The position numbers and the translations under genes are program-made. This document shows, piece by piece, positions 61,201 through 64,000 of a stretch of DNA of 64,000 nucleotides. The number at the start of each line of letters is the position of its first letter. Position 1 is the first letter of the stretch. Source of the DNA: Ovis canadensis (Eukaryota; Chordata; Mammalia; Artiodactyla; Bovidae); contig NC_091246.1 of NCBI RefSeq assembly GCF_042477335.2, positions 210,613,501 to 210,677,500 on the forward strand. The letters run 5' to 3'. Under the pieces are notes generated by a model that saw only the letters and a list, made by a program, of their open reading frames with translations, searched no databases and was not told where the DNA came from.

Positions 61201-61980
61201 TTTGCATATTGATTTGATGGTCTCATGTAACATATTTTGAACACTCTTAATGTAAATACTCACTATGTGATTTTGTGTGATTTATCCTTACATCTCATAA
61301 ATGATATAAGTGCCTGTTACGATTTTATTCCTTGATGATTCTAGAGAAGTGTATTTTGTGCCTATTGTTTAGAAATAATAAAGTAAGCCAAAAGAGACAT
61401 ATGTTCAGTAGTTTAGGAACATAAAAAGTCAAAATGAAATATAATGTGACAGCAGTTTCTAGCTTTAGTAGTTTTTAAACTTTATTACATACCTGTGTTC
61501 TTATAGTGTAAATACATGCCATGCCAGTGGAGCTCTGTTTGACTGGCCCCAATTCTTCTTTTTAGGTTTGATCCAGAGCGTTTTGATGATGAATCTATAA
61601 TGAAAACTTTCTCCTTGCTTGGATTTTCAGGCACACGGGAATGCCCAGAGTTGAGGTGAGATGATAAAGGAAAATGAAAGGAAAGAAGTCAGACTTTGTA
61701 CTTAACATTTTGATAATCACTGTTGATGAGAATGAACAATCTGTATAAATTGTATAAATTAAATTTAAAAGTTAAATTGTATAAATAATCACTGATCTTT
61801 GGTAACCATGTCACTCTCTTCCTGACTAGGTTTGCCTATATGGTGGCCGCAGTGCTTTTGAGTGTTCTGCTGAGGAGACTGCACCTCCTTTCTGTGGAGG
61901 GACAAGTTATTGAAACTAAGTATGAACTGGTGACATCATCCAAAGAGGAAGCTTGGATCACTGTCTCAAAGAGATATTAA
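19193..61980 (+). CDS. CYP20A1: CYP20A1, cytochrome P450 20A1, complete coding region in 13 exons
   Basis: An orphan microsomal cytochrome P450; no physiological substrate is established. Coding exons are 19193-19264, 24316-24365, 24979-25145, 26429-26571, 39321-39488, 43499-43577, 45470-45585, 46384-46438, 49231-49351, 53694-53805, 54866-54930, 61566-61655 and 61830-61980. All introns are GT-AG and phases match throughout, giving 1389 nt = 462 residues, the mammalian CYP20A1 length. Seen in the protein: a hydrophobic anchor at residues about 4-24; the K-helix ExxR pair Glu332-Arg335 (ETVR); a PERF motif at 386-389; the heme cysteine at 409 in [11 protein letters not shown]. The heme loop departs from FxxGxxxCxG and the I-helix region at 276-281 (ASCIIT) lacks the usual acid-threonine pair. 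The start at 19193 has A at -3 and begins the conserved MLDFAIF anchor. No break or missing exon. Expression from the CpG-island promoter is likely broad (inference). Confidence 0.97.
19893..20042 (+). other. Candidate cryptic or cassette exon in CYP20A1 intron 1
   Basis: A long pyrimidine tract ends in TTCTTCAG at 19892, followed by 150 nt and a donor-like CTG|GTAAAT at 20043. Joined to exon 1 (phase 0) it stays open for 45 codons and stops at TAA 20028-20030. The encoded peptide is lysine-rich (starts [15 protein letters not shown]) and unknown to me. Use of it would end the P450 after about 69 residues. It might instead be a fragment of a decayed processed gene copy. No transcript evidence is available here. 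Confidence 0.35.
21132..21608 (-). mobile_element. BovB LINE 3' fragment, antisense, older copy
   Basis: The inverted BovB tail starts the fragment, followed by the C-terminal ORF2 sequence. The antisense frame at 21153-21488 ([22 protein letters not shown]) shows the family's C-terminus with several substitutions. It ends inside the part corresponding to 'tagatggacctttgt'. Confidence 0.9.
22815..23090 (+). mobile_element. Bov-A2 SINE with (AGC)n tail
   Basis: Two Bov-A units (ggcaccccactccagtact... and ggagaaggaaatggcaaccc...) are joined by the 'cacttttcactttcatgcatt' linker type sequence. It ends 'cgacttagcagcagcagc' with a CAG/AGC run at about 23069-23089. Confidence 0.94.
23490..23672 (-). 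mobile_element. Older Bov-tA SINE, antisense, interrupted
   Basis: An antisense Bov-A body followed by part of the tRNA head ('ctcctgcattggcaggtgg'). It is interrupted by the younger SINE at 23681-23872. A short remnant of the same element continues at 23873 (cggattcctt). Confidence 0.88.
23681..23872 (-). mobile_element. Younger Bov-tA SINE inserted in the older one, antisense
   Basis: A complete antisense copy from 'gaaagtgaaagttgctcag' to 'gagccacaagggaagccc'. The target duplication is gtggattcctt (ending 23680) against gcggattcctt (23874-23884). Confidence 0.92.
24316..24365 (+). CDS. CYP20A1: CYP20A1 coding exon 2
   Basis: 50 nt between the acceptor TTCCCTAAG (ending 24315) and the donor GTAAGT at 24366. 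It reads [16 protein letters not shown] plus two bases of a Lys codon. This is the proline-bearing linker after the anchor. Confidence 0.95.
24979..25145 (+). CDS. CYP20A1: CYP20A1 coding exon 3
   Basis: 167 nt, acceptor TTTTTCAG ending 24978, donor GTAAGT at 25146. It reads [19 protein letters not shown]... to ...HINPNKT plus one base. It corresponds to the A helix and first beta strands ([12 protein letters not shown]) of the P450 fold. Confidence 0.96.
25230..25320. mobile_element. MIR/L2-like remnant (probable)
   Basis: 'agctaacatttattaaatac' and 'gacattgtgctgaagtc' follow the well-known MIR pattern for this region. It is short and diverged, so family and strand are uncertain. Confidence 0.45.
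25460..25590 (+). mobile_element. Bov-tA SINE, 3'-truncated
   Basis: A tRNA head (ggcttcccaggcggctcag) and the first part of the Bov-A body to 'tattcttgcctggga'. The usual 3' half is missing. It lies in CYP20A1 intron 3. Confidence 0.9.
26429..26571 (+). CDS. CYP20A1: CYP20A1 coding exon 4
   Basis: 143 nt, acceptor TCTGTTTCAG ending 26428, donor GTAAAC at 26572. The split codon C+TG gives Leu, then [14 protein letters not shown]... to ...SNFALLLK, phase 0. This is the B-C helix region. Confidence 0.96.
26612..27116. mobile_element. Ancient DNA-transposon (MITE-like) remnant
   Basis: One end reads 'cttgatttacaatcaggtt...cctatcgtgaac' and the other 'gttgaaaaattgtaggttggagaccatctgtat'. I recognise the internal order (cataacttagtagcctagcc; gtgttgaatagctcatgtag) as a common mammalian non-autonomous DNA element. 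I cannot safely give its family name. Confidence 0.5.
27321..27399 (-). mobile_element. L1 3' end, antisense, left part
   Basis: T-rich start followed by 'ttaattgaaggataattgctt', the ruminant L1 3' UTR in antisense. It is interrupted at 27399 by BovB and resumes at 29611. Confidence 0.88.
27400..29610. mobile_element. BovB LINE with 5' inversion (twin priming) inside an L1
   Basis: 27400-28366 is BovB 3' sequence in antisense: the tail, the RT C-terminus, and the RT palm with YADD in [14 protein letters not shown]. 28367-29610 is the upstream BovB part in + orientation: the end of the endonuclease, the linker (28613-29050 open frame) and the RT start ([17 protein letters not shown]). The two parts join head to head. 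About 80 nt of BovB sequence between VDHNKLW and RTGHGTT is missing. A 10-bp duplication aatcagccat flanks the whole (27390-27399 and 29611-29620). The + part has in-frame stops (for example 29048 and after 'gagctgttt' near 29219), so no intact polymerase is encoded. Confidence 0.93.
29611..29966 (-). mobile_element. L1 3' end, antisense, right part
   Basis: It continues the L1 split by BovB: 'aatcagccataggtatacat', then the pyrimidine-rich 'tcccctcccatttgaaactc' and 'gaattcattctgtataa'-like end. The repeat of aatcagccat is the target duplication. Confidence 0.88.
30135..30240 (+). mobile_element. MIR SINE, left part
   Basis: 'gtatagagcagagacacta' and 'ttatttctgtcatttcg' resemble the MIR 5' half. 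It is split by the CHR SINE at 30241-30344 and continues after it. Confidence 0.55.
30241..30344 (-). mobile_element. CHR/ART2-type tRNA-Glu SINE, antisense, inside a MIR
   Basis: 'gaccagggattgaaccca' and 'aaccactggaccaccaagaa' are the antisense tRNA-Glu SINE head. The 8-bp duplication is tatcgcct (30233-30240) against tattgcct (30345-30352). Confidence 0.9.
30345..30475 (+). mobile_element. MIR SINE, right part
   Basis: 'ttgaggataatattaatagc' and 'tgtgaggattatatgagg' match the MIR 3' half in sense orientation. Confidence 0.65.
33138..33159. repeat. Poly(A) run
   Basis: An uninterrupted A-run of about 20 bases. It may be the tail of an old retrotransposed copy whose body I could not identify. 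Confidence 0.8.
33355..33640 (+). mobile_element. Old L1 fragment
   Basis: The order 'tggtaagagtataagttga', 'gtggtaaaagctt', 'aaatgtccagtagtagagg' follows the 3' end of L1 ORF2 in sense, highly diverged. Confidence 0.6.
33662..34116 (-). mobile_element. MLT1-type (ERVL-MaLR) LTR, antisense
   Basis: It opens 'ttagtttgctagggctagca' and runs through 'ggtggcttaaac', 'cagttctggaggct' and 'ttataaggacatgg' to 'gtcaacccataaca'. This is the antisense layout of mammalian MaLR LTRs. A short GT tract (about 33908-33940) sits inside. It is a solitary, decayed LTR with no coding part. Confidence 0.8.
34474..34858 (-). mobile_element. BovB 3' fragment, antisense (left arm of inverted pair)
   Basis: 'gttgttcagtctctaagtc' then the C-terminal ORF2 sequence in antisense up to 'agcatcaattcttcatgg'. 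It is an older BovB type. It faces the sense copy at 34868-35482. Confidence 0.9.
34868..35482 (+). mobile_element. BovB 3' fragment, sense (right arm of inverted pair)
   Basis: It runs from 'agtggcagaagtagtgacag' through 'gtggttatgtatggatgtgag' to 'gtgacttagcaactgaac'. Both this and the copy at 34474-34858 contain the BovB 3' end, so they are two insertions, not one inverted element. The arms shared are about 34474-34858 and 35100-35482. Confidence 0.9.
35982..36266 (-). mobile_element. ART2-type long tRNA-Glu SINE, antisense
   Basis: A T-rich tail, then 'ttgctgcactgtcctttcc', 'ggggctactctcgagttg', 'agggattgaacccctatctc'. This is the longer ART2 form in antisense. Confidence 0.8.
36482..36930 (+). 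mobile_element. BovB 3' fragment, sense
   Basis: It runs from 'tctagtcaaggctatgg' to the 'caactgaactga' tail, with a perfect 11-bp duplication acctaggacca (36471-36481 and 36931-36941). It is 5'-truncated and has no intact frame. Confidence 0.94.
38395..38600 (-). mobile_element. MIR SINE, antisense
   Basis: 'gattatccctatcacagcaa', 'tggaaaagtcaagcaagttg', 'aagtaaacccaggatttttt' and 'gactccaaagctttt' follow the antisense MIR order. The Bov-tA at 38601 is inserted in its end. Confidence 0.75.
38601..38800 (+). mobile_element. Bov-tA SINE
   Basis: A tRNA head 'gggcttccctggtggctcag' to 'gcgacttcactttcac', flanked by ttacacatt (38592-38600 and 38802-38810). A small part of the body ('atggacggaggagcctggt' type) is deleted after 'gagaatccc'. 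Confidence 0.94.
38846..38905. repeat. 30-bp tandem duplication
   Basis: The unit starting gtggatgaaggaatgacaaa occurs at 38846 and again at 38876, with one mismatch (actctga against accctga). Confidence 0.95.
39321..39488 (+). CDS. CYP20A1: CYP20A1 coding exon 5
   Basis: 168 nt, acceptor TCTGTTTCAG ending 39320, donor GTAAGT at 39489. It reads [20 protein letters not shown]... to ...IRFQKNHGT, 56 codons, phase 0 at both ends. This exon could be skipped without a frameshift. Confidence 0.97.
39733..39858 (+). mobile_element. CHR-type tRNA-Glu SINE
   Basis: 'aggagttccctggtggccca' to an A-rich end (caaaaacaaaaac), with a 9-bp duplication caagtatgt (39724-39732 and 39859-39867). Confidence 0.93.
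40607..40735 (-). mobile_element. CHR-type tRNA-Glu SINE, antisense
   Basis: A T-rich start, then 'cccaaccagggattgaact' and 'actggaccaccagggaagt'. The duplication is ctattctgggta (40595-40606) against ctattcttggta (40736-40747). Confidence 0.92.
42673..42892 (-). mobile_element. Bov-tA SINE, antisense (left arm of inverted SINE pair)
   Basis: It starts with a short repeated 'agtgaagtcg' motif, then the antisense Bov-A body and the head 'ctgagccactaggaaatccc'. Confidence 0.92.
42931..43110 (+). mobile_element. Bov-tA SINE, sense (right arm of inverted SINE pair)
   Basis: 'ctcagatggtaaagaatctg' to 'gtcggacgtgactgagc'. The first part of the tRNA head is missing. Only 38 bp separate it from the antisense copy. 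Confidence 0.92.
43292..43314. repeat. (TA)n tract
   Basis: A pure TA run, bordered by a repeated 'tagtaagatat' on each side. Confidence 0.9.
43499..43577 (+). CDS. CYP20A1: CYP20A1 coding exon 6
   Basis: 79 nt, acceptor CTATTTTCAG ending 43498, donor GTAAGT at 43578. It reads [16 protein letters not shown]... to ...KKQYED plus one base. Skipping it would shift the frame. Confidence 0.96.
44110..45020. repeat. Old interspersed repeat, family not named
   Basis: The order 'ggaggctactgcagggaac', 'ccaaggttttagacctgag', 'cagacatctcagtggagatg' and 'aattcaggggaaagagg' follows a common ancient mammalian dispersed repeat that I recognise by pattern but cannot name with confidence. It lies in CYP20A1 intron 6. 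Confidence 0.45.
45470..45585 (+). CDS. CYP20A1: CYP20A1 coding exon 7
   Basis: 116 nt, acceptor TTCTCTAAG ending 45469, donor GTGATG at 45586 (a weaker donor). It reads [18 protein letters not shown]... to ...QGSLNDQQ, phase 0. Helices G-H. Confidence 0.96.
46384..46438 (+). CDS. CYP20A1: CYP20A1 coding exon 8
   Basis: Only 55 nt, acceptor TTTCCTAG ending 46383, donor GTAAGT at 46439. It reads [18 protein letters not shown] plus one base. This is the I-helix segment, where the usual (A/G)Gx(D/E)T pattern is replaced by ASCIIT. Confidence 0.95.
47325..47469 (+). mobile_element. CHR-type tRNA-Glu SINE with 16-bp target duplication
   Basis: 'ggacttccctggtggtccag' to an A-rich tail. A perfect duplication aaaaaatctgaatcag lies at 47309-47324 and 47470-47485, so it is a young copy. 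Confidence 0.96.
48541..48698 (+). mobile_element. MER5-type DNA transposon remnant
   Basis: It begins 'cagtgaactccagtgtggg', has 'ctactaagtcaggatctgtg' inside, and ends 'gagaaccactg'. This matches the order and ends of the MER5A/B hAT-derived elements. Confidence 0.8.
49231..49351 (+). CDS. CYP20A1: CYP20A1 coding exon 9
   Basis: 121 nt, acceptor TTTCACTTAG ending 49230, donor GTAAGA at 49352. The split codon T+TG gives Leu, then [20 protein letters not shown]... to ...EKIEKL plus two bases. Helices I to J'. Confidence 0.96.
49565..50200 (+). mobile_element. Old L1 3' part, sense
   Basis: 'acattgatggtaggaatgc', 'acaatgtggcaggatcttac', 'catccatacaatggaatag', 'gctaagtgaaaaaaatcaag' follow the end of L1 ORF2 and the 3' UTR in sense. 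Confidence 0.85.
50832..51033 (-). mobile_element. Bov-tA SINE, antisense
   Basis: A complete antisense copy from 'tgaaagtgaaagtgaaac' to 'gagccacgagggaagccc'. It is inserted directly into the next SINE. Confidence 0.92.
51034..51144 (-). mobile_element. Bov-tA SINE fragment, antisense, split by the previous one
   Basis: It starts in the Bov-A body at 'aagaatactggagtgggtag' and ends in the tRNA head 'aactgagctactcc'. Confidence 0.88.
51190..51304 (+). mobile_element. MER5-type remnant (probable)
   Basis: 'caatctctgggcatcagaa' and the end 'aaagttgagaatcactgtg' fit the 3' half of MER5. The 5' half may have been displaced by the SINEs upstream. Confidence 0.5.
51345..51612 (-). mobile_element. 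Bov-A2 SINE, antisense
   Basis: It starts 'gctgctgctaagtcgctttgg' (the inverted tail) and shows two Bov-A units. A perfect 12-bp duplication gtatctgatcat lies at 51333-51344 and 51613-51624. The insertion is in an L2. Confidence 0.95.
51625..52084 (+). mobile_element. L2 LINE 3' part
   Basis: 'aaaatccttcagtgacttct', 'gcccttaagataaaattta', 'caggtctcaggctaagtgtt' and 'tagactctgaaattctttga' follow the L2 3' consensus order in sense. The start 'tctgatcat' is duplicated by the Bov-A2 insertion. Confidence 0.85.
52213..52316 (+). mobile_element. MIR SINE, left half
   Basis: 'gtgtagtgtttacagttagg' and 'cttgggtttgaatcctgtc' are the MIR 5' half. It is split by the L1 at 52317-52494. Confidence 0.85.
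52317..52494 (-). mobile_element. Short L1 3' end, antisense, inside a MIR
   Basis: A T-run, 'ttttaattgggaggctaat', 'catgaatcagccatgggtgt' and the pyrimidine-rich block. The 12-bp duplication is ctgctatgtgat (52305-52316) against ctgctgtgtgat (52495-52506). Confidence 0.92.
52495..52650 (+). mobile_element. MIR SINE, right half
   Basis: 'gatcttaaacaattgcctc', 'catctgtaaaattaaaaaca', 'aaggattaaatgaaatactg' and 'ggtgcatagcaagatttc' are the MIR 3' half. Confidence 0.88.
52655..53330 (-). mobile_element. Old L1 fragment, antisense, interrupted by a SINE
   Basis: 'ttgtcaagttatccttca' continues after the SINE as 'gtaaggttgtaccaattta', followed by 'ccattgttaatgaggttgag'. The order follows L1 3' sequence in antisense. 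Confidence 0.65.
52710..52924 (+). mobile_element. Bov-tA SINE
   Basis: 'gattctctggtggctcagatg' type head to 'gactgagcgactaagccc'. The duplication is atccttca (52702-52709 and 52925-52932). Confidence 0.93.
53694..53805 (+). CDS. CYP20A1: CYP20A1 coding exon 10 (ExxR)
   Basis: 112 nt, acceptor TTTAAACAG ending 53693, donor GTAGGA at 53806. It reads [18 protein letters not shown]... to ...KFIIPRE. ETVR is the K-helix ExxR pair needed for the P450 core fold. Confidence 0.97.
54165..54640 (-). mobile_element. Old L1 fragment, antisense (probable)
   Basis: 'gatgtataatactgcattg', 'gagcaacagtgtatgagact' and 'gaacagcttttcatccg' resemble antisense L1 3' sequence, highly diverged. It lies in intron 10. 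Confidence 0.6.
54866..54930 (+). CDS. CYP20A1: CYP20A1 coding exon 11
   Basis: 65 nt, acceptor TTTTTTTGCAG ending 54865, donor GTAGGA at 54931. It reads [21 protein letters not shown] plus two bases of a Lys codon. It leads into the meander region. Confidence 0.95.
56185..56640 (-). mobile_element. Old L1 fragment, antisense
   Basis: 'tatggctgagtagtagtct', 'gacatttggcttgtttcta', 'aataaagctcttatgaac' and 'ctaatgggtatgtggtgat' follow antisense L1 3' sequence. Confidence 0.8.
56776..56901 (+). mobile_element. BovB 3' tail, sense
   Basis: 'accgactcaatggacatggg' to 'gagcgactgaactgaactc'. It is a very short, 5'-truncated copy. Confidence 0.92.
57002..57927 (+). mobile_element. L1 5' UTR segment with two ~375-bp repeat units
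   Basis: It begins 'agagaccaagatggtgatat', like the start of a mammalian L1. Two related blocks follow: 'cctatctcccactctttccc' at 57473 and 'cctatctcccaatccttctc' at 57845, 372 bp apart, with 'cacaggactgtagcaaagaa' and 'cacaggatcgtagcaaacaa' upstream of each. The L1 coding part is absent. Family assignment is by resemblance. Confidence 0.6.
57936..58208 (+). mobile_element. Bov-A2 SINE
   Basis: Two Bov-A units with the 'ttcactttcatgcattggag' junction and an AGC tail. An 8-bp duplication atttggat lies at 57928-57935 and 58209-58216. Confidence 0.94.
58440..60514. mobile_element. L1 LINE with 5' inversion (twin priming), carrying a SINE
   Basis: 58440-59455 is L1 ORF2 sequence in antisense. 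59456-60514 is the following L1 3' part in sense, ending A-rich. In L1 order the two parts are nearly contiguous: the antisense part ends at the 'gacatttctcc' region and the sense part starts at 'acacatgaaagatgctc'. This is the expected result of twin priming. A weak 7-bp flank repeat agttgga lies at 58433-58439 and 60515-60521. The frames are broken. Confidence 0.85.
59883..60036 (-). mobile_element. Bov-tA SINE, antisense, inside the L1
   Basis: 'gttgttgtttagtcgcgaag' to 'agccaccagggaaacct'. The duplication is caatggaatat (59872-59882) against caatgaaatat (60037-60047). An internal part of the Bov-A body is deleted. Confidence 0.9.
60893..61077 (-). mobile_element. Bov-tA SINE, antisense
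   Basis: 'tggtctagttgctaagttg' through 'ggaattgaacctgggtctcc' to 'gcaggcagatgatttacc'. The tRNA head end is missing. Confidence 0.9.
61566..61655 (+). CDS. CYP20A1: CYP20A1 coding exon 12 (heme-binding loop)
   Basis: 90 nt, acceptor TTCTTTTTAG ending 61565, donor GTGAGA at 61656. It reads [19 protein letters not shown] and then [11 protein letters not shown]. It holds the PERF motif and the heme-ligand Cys409. Confidence 0.97.
61830..61980 (+). CDS. CYP20A1: CYP20A1 coding exon 13 and stop
   Basis: 151 nt, acceptor CTGACTAG ending 61829 after a short 174-bp intron. It reads [21 protein letters not shown]... to ...[12 protein letters not shown] at 61978-61980. The L helix and C-terminal strands. 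Confidence 0.97.
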
Positions 61981-62067
61981 AGTTGTATGCATTTAACTTT
62001 GTTGAAGAAAATGATCATTTAGAAAATCTGTATTGAATCCTTTTAGAAACCAAGCATCATTGTATAA

Positions 62068-62087
62068 AATAAACACCTATTAATAAA
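62068..62087 (+). terminator. CYP20A1: CYP20A1 proximal poly(A) signals (two AATAAA)
   Basis: Two overlapping-range AATAAA hexamers lie about 90-105 nt after the stop codon, followed by 'cttcatcatgtaaatttgg'. A TG-rich element downstream is weak. Confidence 0.55.
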
Positions 62088-62769
62088 TACTTCATCATGT
62101 AAATTTGGACTTTTGTATACCGGAATTTCTTGATGCACCGTATACACTGAATTCATTGGATCAGTATAGTGATCATTTTAATGGGAGGCCTTCTGCTTTT
62201 AACTTTTGTCTTATCATTTTCTATGCCATTATTTTCATTTTCTTAGCCTTGGTTTGATTTCTAAAATTAATATTCTTGAAGATAAATTATTTTGCACATT
62301 AATATTTTCCAGATGTTTGTAAAAAAGAAAAATAATATTAACTCCTTTTCATAGTTATGGTAAATCACCTTAAAGGGGGGAATTATGTTTTTATTTTCAA
62401 AGTATAAAGTCATTTGTGTTTAATTATTGTTATTAGGTTTGAGTAATTCAGTGAATAATATACCTTGTATTTGCTATTGTGCATTCCCAGACAACAGTGT
62501 TCATTTCATGACTTATACATTGCTCATCATTTTGAACAGTTCTGAATCATTTGGAAAATTATATAGTTGTTTTTGAGTGTGTTTTGAAATGTCCCTCCTA
62601 AGAAGCAAATCAAGAATGAGGCTTGTCTGTCCATTTTTGCTGAAAATCTTAGTAGCACTATATTATTCCACTAATTCTCATTTGTAGAAAAAGCAATTCC
62701 TAAATTTACTTATTATGTTATATCCTAACCATAATGAACTTATGATTAAGAAATGAGAGAACATTAACT

Positions 62770-62990
62770 AAAAACCAAACCAAATTTAAAACAAAGAAAT
62801 ATGGGTGAAAATATTTGCAGTATATATGACAGAAAGGGATAATATCCCATATTACATATAAAAAGCTCATACAAGTTGGCAAGAAAACATGCAGTAGATA
62901 AATGGACAAAACAGCTTCTACTGGGAAACAGCTAATAAGCTTTTAGAAAAATGATTAATCTCATTAGTAAGAATTAGTAAGCAATACTTT
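62770..62990 (+). mobile_element. Old L1 fragment, sense
   Basis: 'gataatatcccatattacat', 'aaaaagctcatacaagttgg' and 'gattaatctcattagtaag' follow the middle of L1 ORF2 in sense. Confidence 0.75.
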
Positions 62991-64000
62991 TTTATTGGAG
63001 CTTTTTCAAAAATATTTGAAGTATCGTTCCAGATTTACATTTTAGTACTGATAAGTTTTATATTTAATACTTTTTTATTGACAGCATTGTATTTTAGTTT
63101 TGCTTTTTTTTGGTGGTTATGTTGTTCTTGAAGAATTTCTTTTAAATACGTTTTTAAAAAGATAACTGAAGGAAATATGCCAAGTGCCAGTAGAGAGGAA
63201 AGGAAGAATAATGATAAATGTTTGCAAATGGACTTATTATTGACACTGCTGAATTTCTCTTGTAAGTTTAAGTTTCAAGAATGTACTCTGGTTAAAGAGT
63301 CATTTTATGCTGTGTTTATGGTTATATAGCTAACATTTCAGACCTAATAGTGAGTTGTTAAACATAGAAACTAAGTAATAACTAGATGCAGCCTTCATTT
63401 CTGTCAAAAATATTTAATTTATGGAATAATTTAAATTTGGAAACCTTAAGTGAAATGTCCTAGATCTTAGCATCATGTTGTTTCAATGAAGGCATGTTTT
63501 ACATTTATTTCCTCTTACCTTCATTTTCTATGGCTTAGTGTATACAGAGCATCTTCCTTTATTATTATCTAAGTACCTTATTTGGCTTTGAAAATGGCAG
63601 TGGAAGGTTAGAGGAGGCAGATGATGTGTATGCCAAGTGTCAGTAAAATCAGGTAAGTGGAATTCTAGTGAGACGAGATTAGCAACAATAGGGTAGCTGA
63701 GCCAGAGTCAGGGTGTTGCCATATTGCCAATAAATGAAAAGAAACAGTACTTAATAATGATTGGGTTTGAGGAAAATAGAGAATAGAAGAATCAGGTACA
63801 TAAGCAAATTTTTCCAGATTTACATAACTAATTTGCAACATTAAAAATAAGTCATTTTCTCTAAGATTTTTTAAAAATACTCTTTATCATGTGTGAAATA
63901 AGTTATCCATTCACTGTTGGTCTTGGCCCTTTGTCAAGCAACCTAAATTTTAGTAGTCTCAGTATTATTGATGCTTGTAACATGCCTCTGGCTGGACTCT

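Larger units (their letters stand above)
54931..61565 (+). other. CYP20A1 intron 11
   Basis: 6,635 bp. It contains L1 fragments, a BovB tail, an L1 5' UTR, a Bov-A2, a twin-primed L1 and Bov-tA copies. 54931-55940 shows no named element. Confidence 0.9.
61981..64000 (+). other. CYP20A1 3' UTR and downstream sequence
   Basis: Two close AATAAA signals (62068-62073, 62082-62087) give a candidate short 3' UTR of about 120-130 nt. Human CYP20A1 is known for a very long 3' UTR, so a longer form reaching past the window is also possible. Apart from an L1 fragment at 62770-62990 I see no further element. Confidence 0.6.

Overview
This is a vertebrate genomic window, almost certainly from a ruminant of the cattle/sheep/goat group. 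It is AT-rich, has spliced genes with GT-AG introns, and is full of ruminant-specific interspersed repeats: BovB (RTE) LINEs, Bov-tA and Bov-A2 SINEs, and CHR/ART2-type tRNA-Glu SINEs. Older mammalian repeats are also present (L1, L2, MIR, MER5, an MLT1-type LTR and an ERVL-type pol remnant). It is not a prokaryotic or viral sequence, and I found no operon, CRISPR array or phage.

Layout. The first 6.1 kb carries the last three coding exons of NBEAL1 (neurobeachin-like 1) on the + strand: 712-860, 3221-3356 and 6019-6120. They encode the end of the C-terminal WD40 propeller and the tail. From 6.1 to 18.9 kb lies the NBEAL1 3' UTR and intergenic space. This holds AT-rich unique sequence, GT microsatellites, a decayed ERVL-like block (about 14.3-16.7 kb) and a 5'-truncated BovB with a 348-codon open reverse-transcriptase segment. 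A CpG island at about 18.9-19.6 kb is the promoter of CYP20A1, which fills the rest of the window on the + strand. All 13 coding exons were assigned with consistent splice phase (19193-61980). Joined they make 1389 nt, i.e. 462 codons plus stop, which is the length known for mammalian CYP20A1. The order NBEAL1 - CYP20A1, both on the same strand, is the known mammalian synteny. The last 2 kb is CYP20A1 3' UTR and downstream sequence.

How it works together. The two genes have unrelated functions and separate promoters. NBEAL1 is a BEACH/WD40 protein. CYP20A1 is an orphan microsomal cytochrome P450 with an N-terminal membrane anchor, an ExxR pair, a PERF-type motif and a cysteine heme ligand, but with atypical heme-loop and I-helix sequences.

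The most interesting points are as follows. (1) There is a possible unannotated 150-nt cassette exon in CYP20A1 intron 1 that is in phase and brings a stop codon. (2) Three CACGCCC boxes lie exactly 21 bp apart in the promoter. (3) A BovB and an L1 show textbook 5'-inversion (twin-priming) structures. (4) Inverted BovB and SINE pairs in CYP20A1 introns 4 and 5 could form long RNA hairpins. I did not see a previously undescribed biological system in this window. The findings are gene-structure and transposon-history observations.
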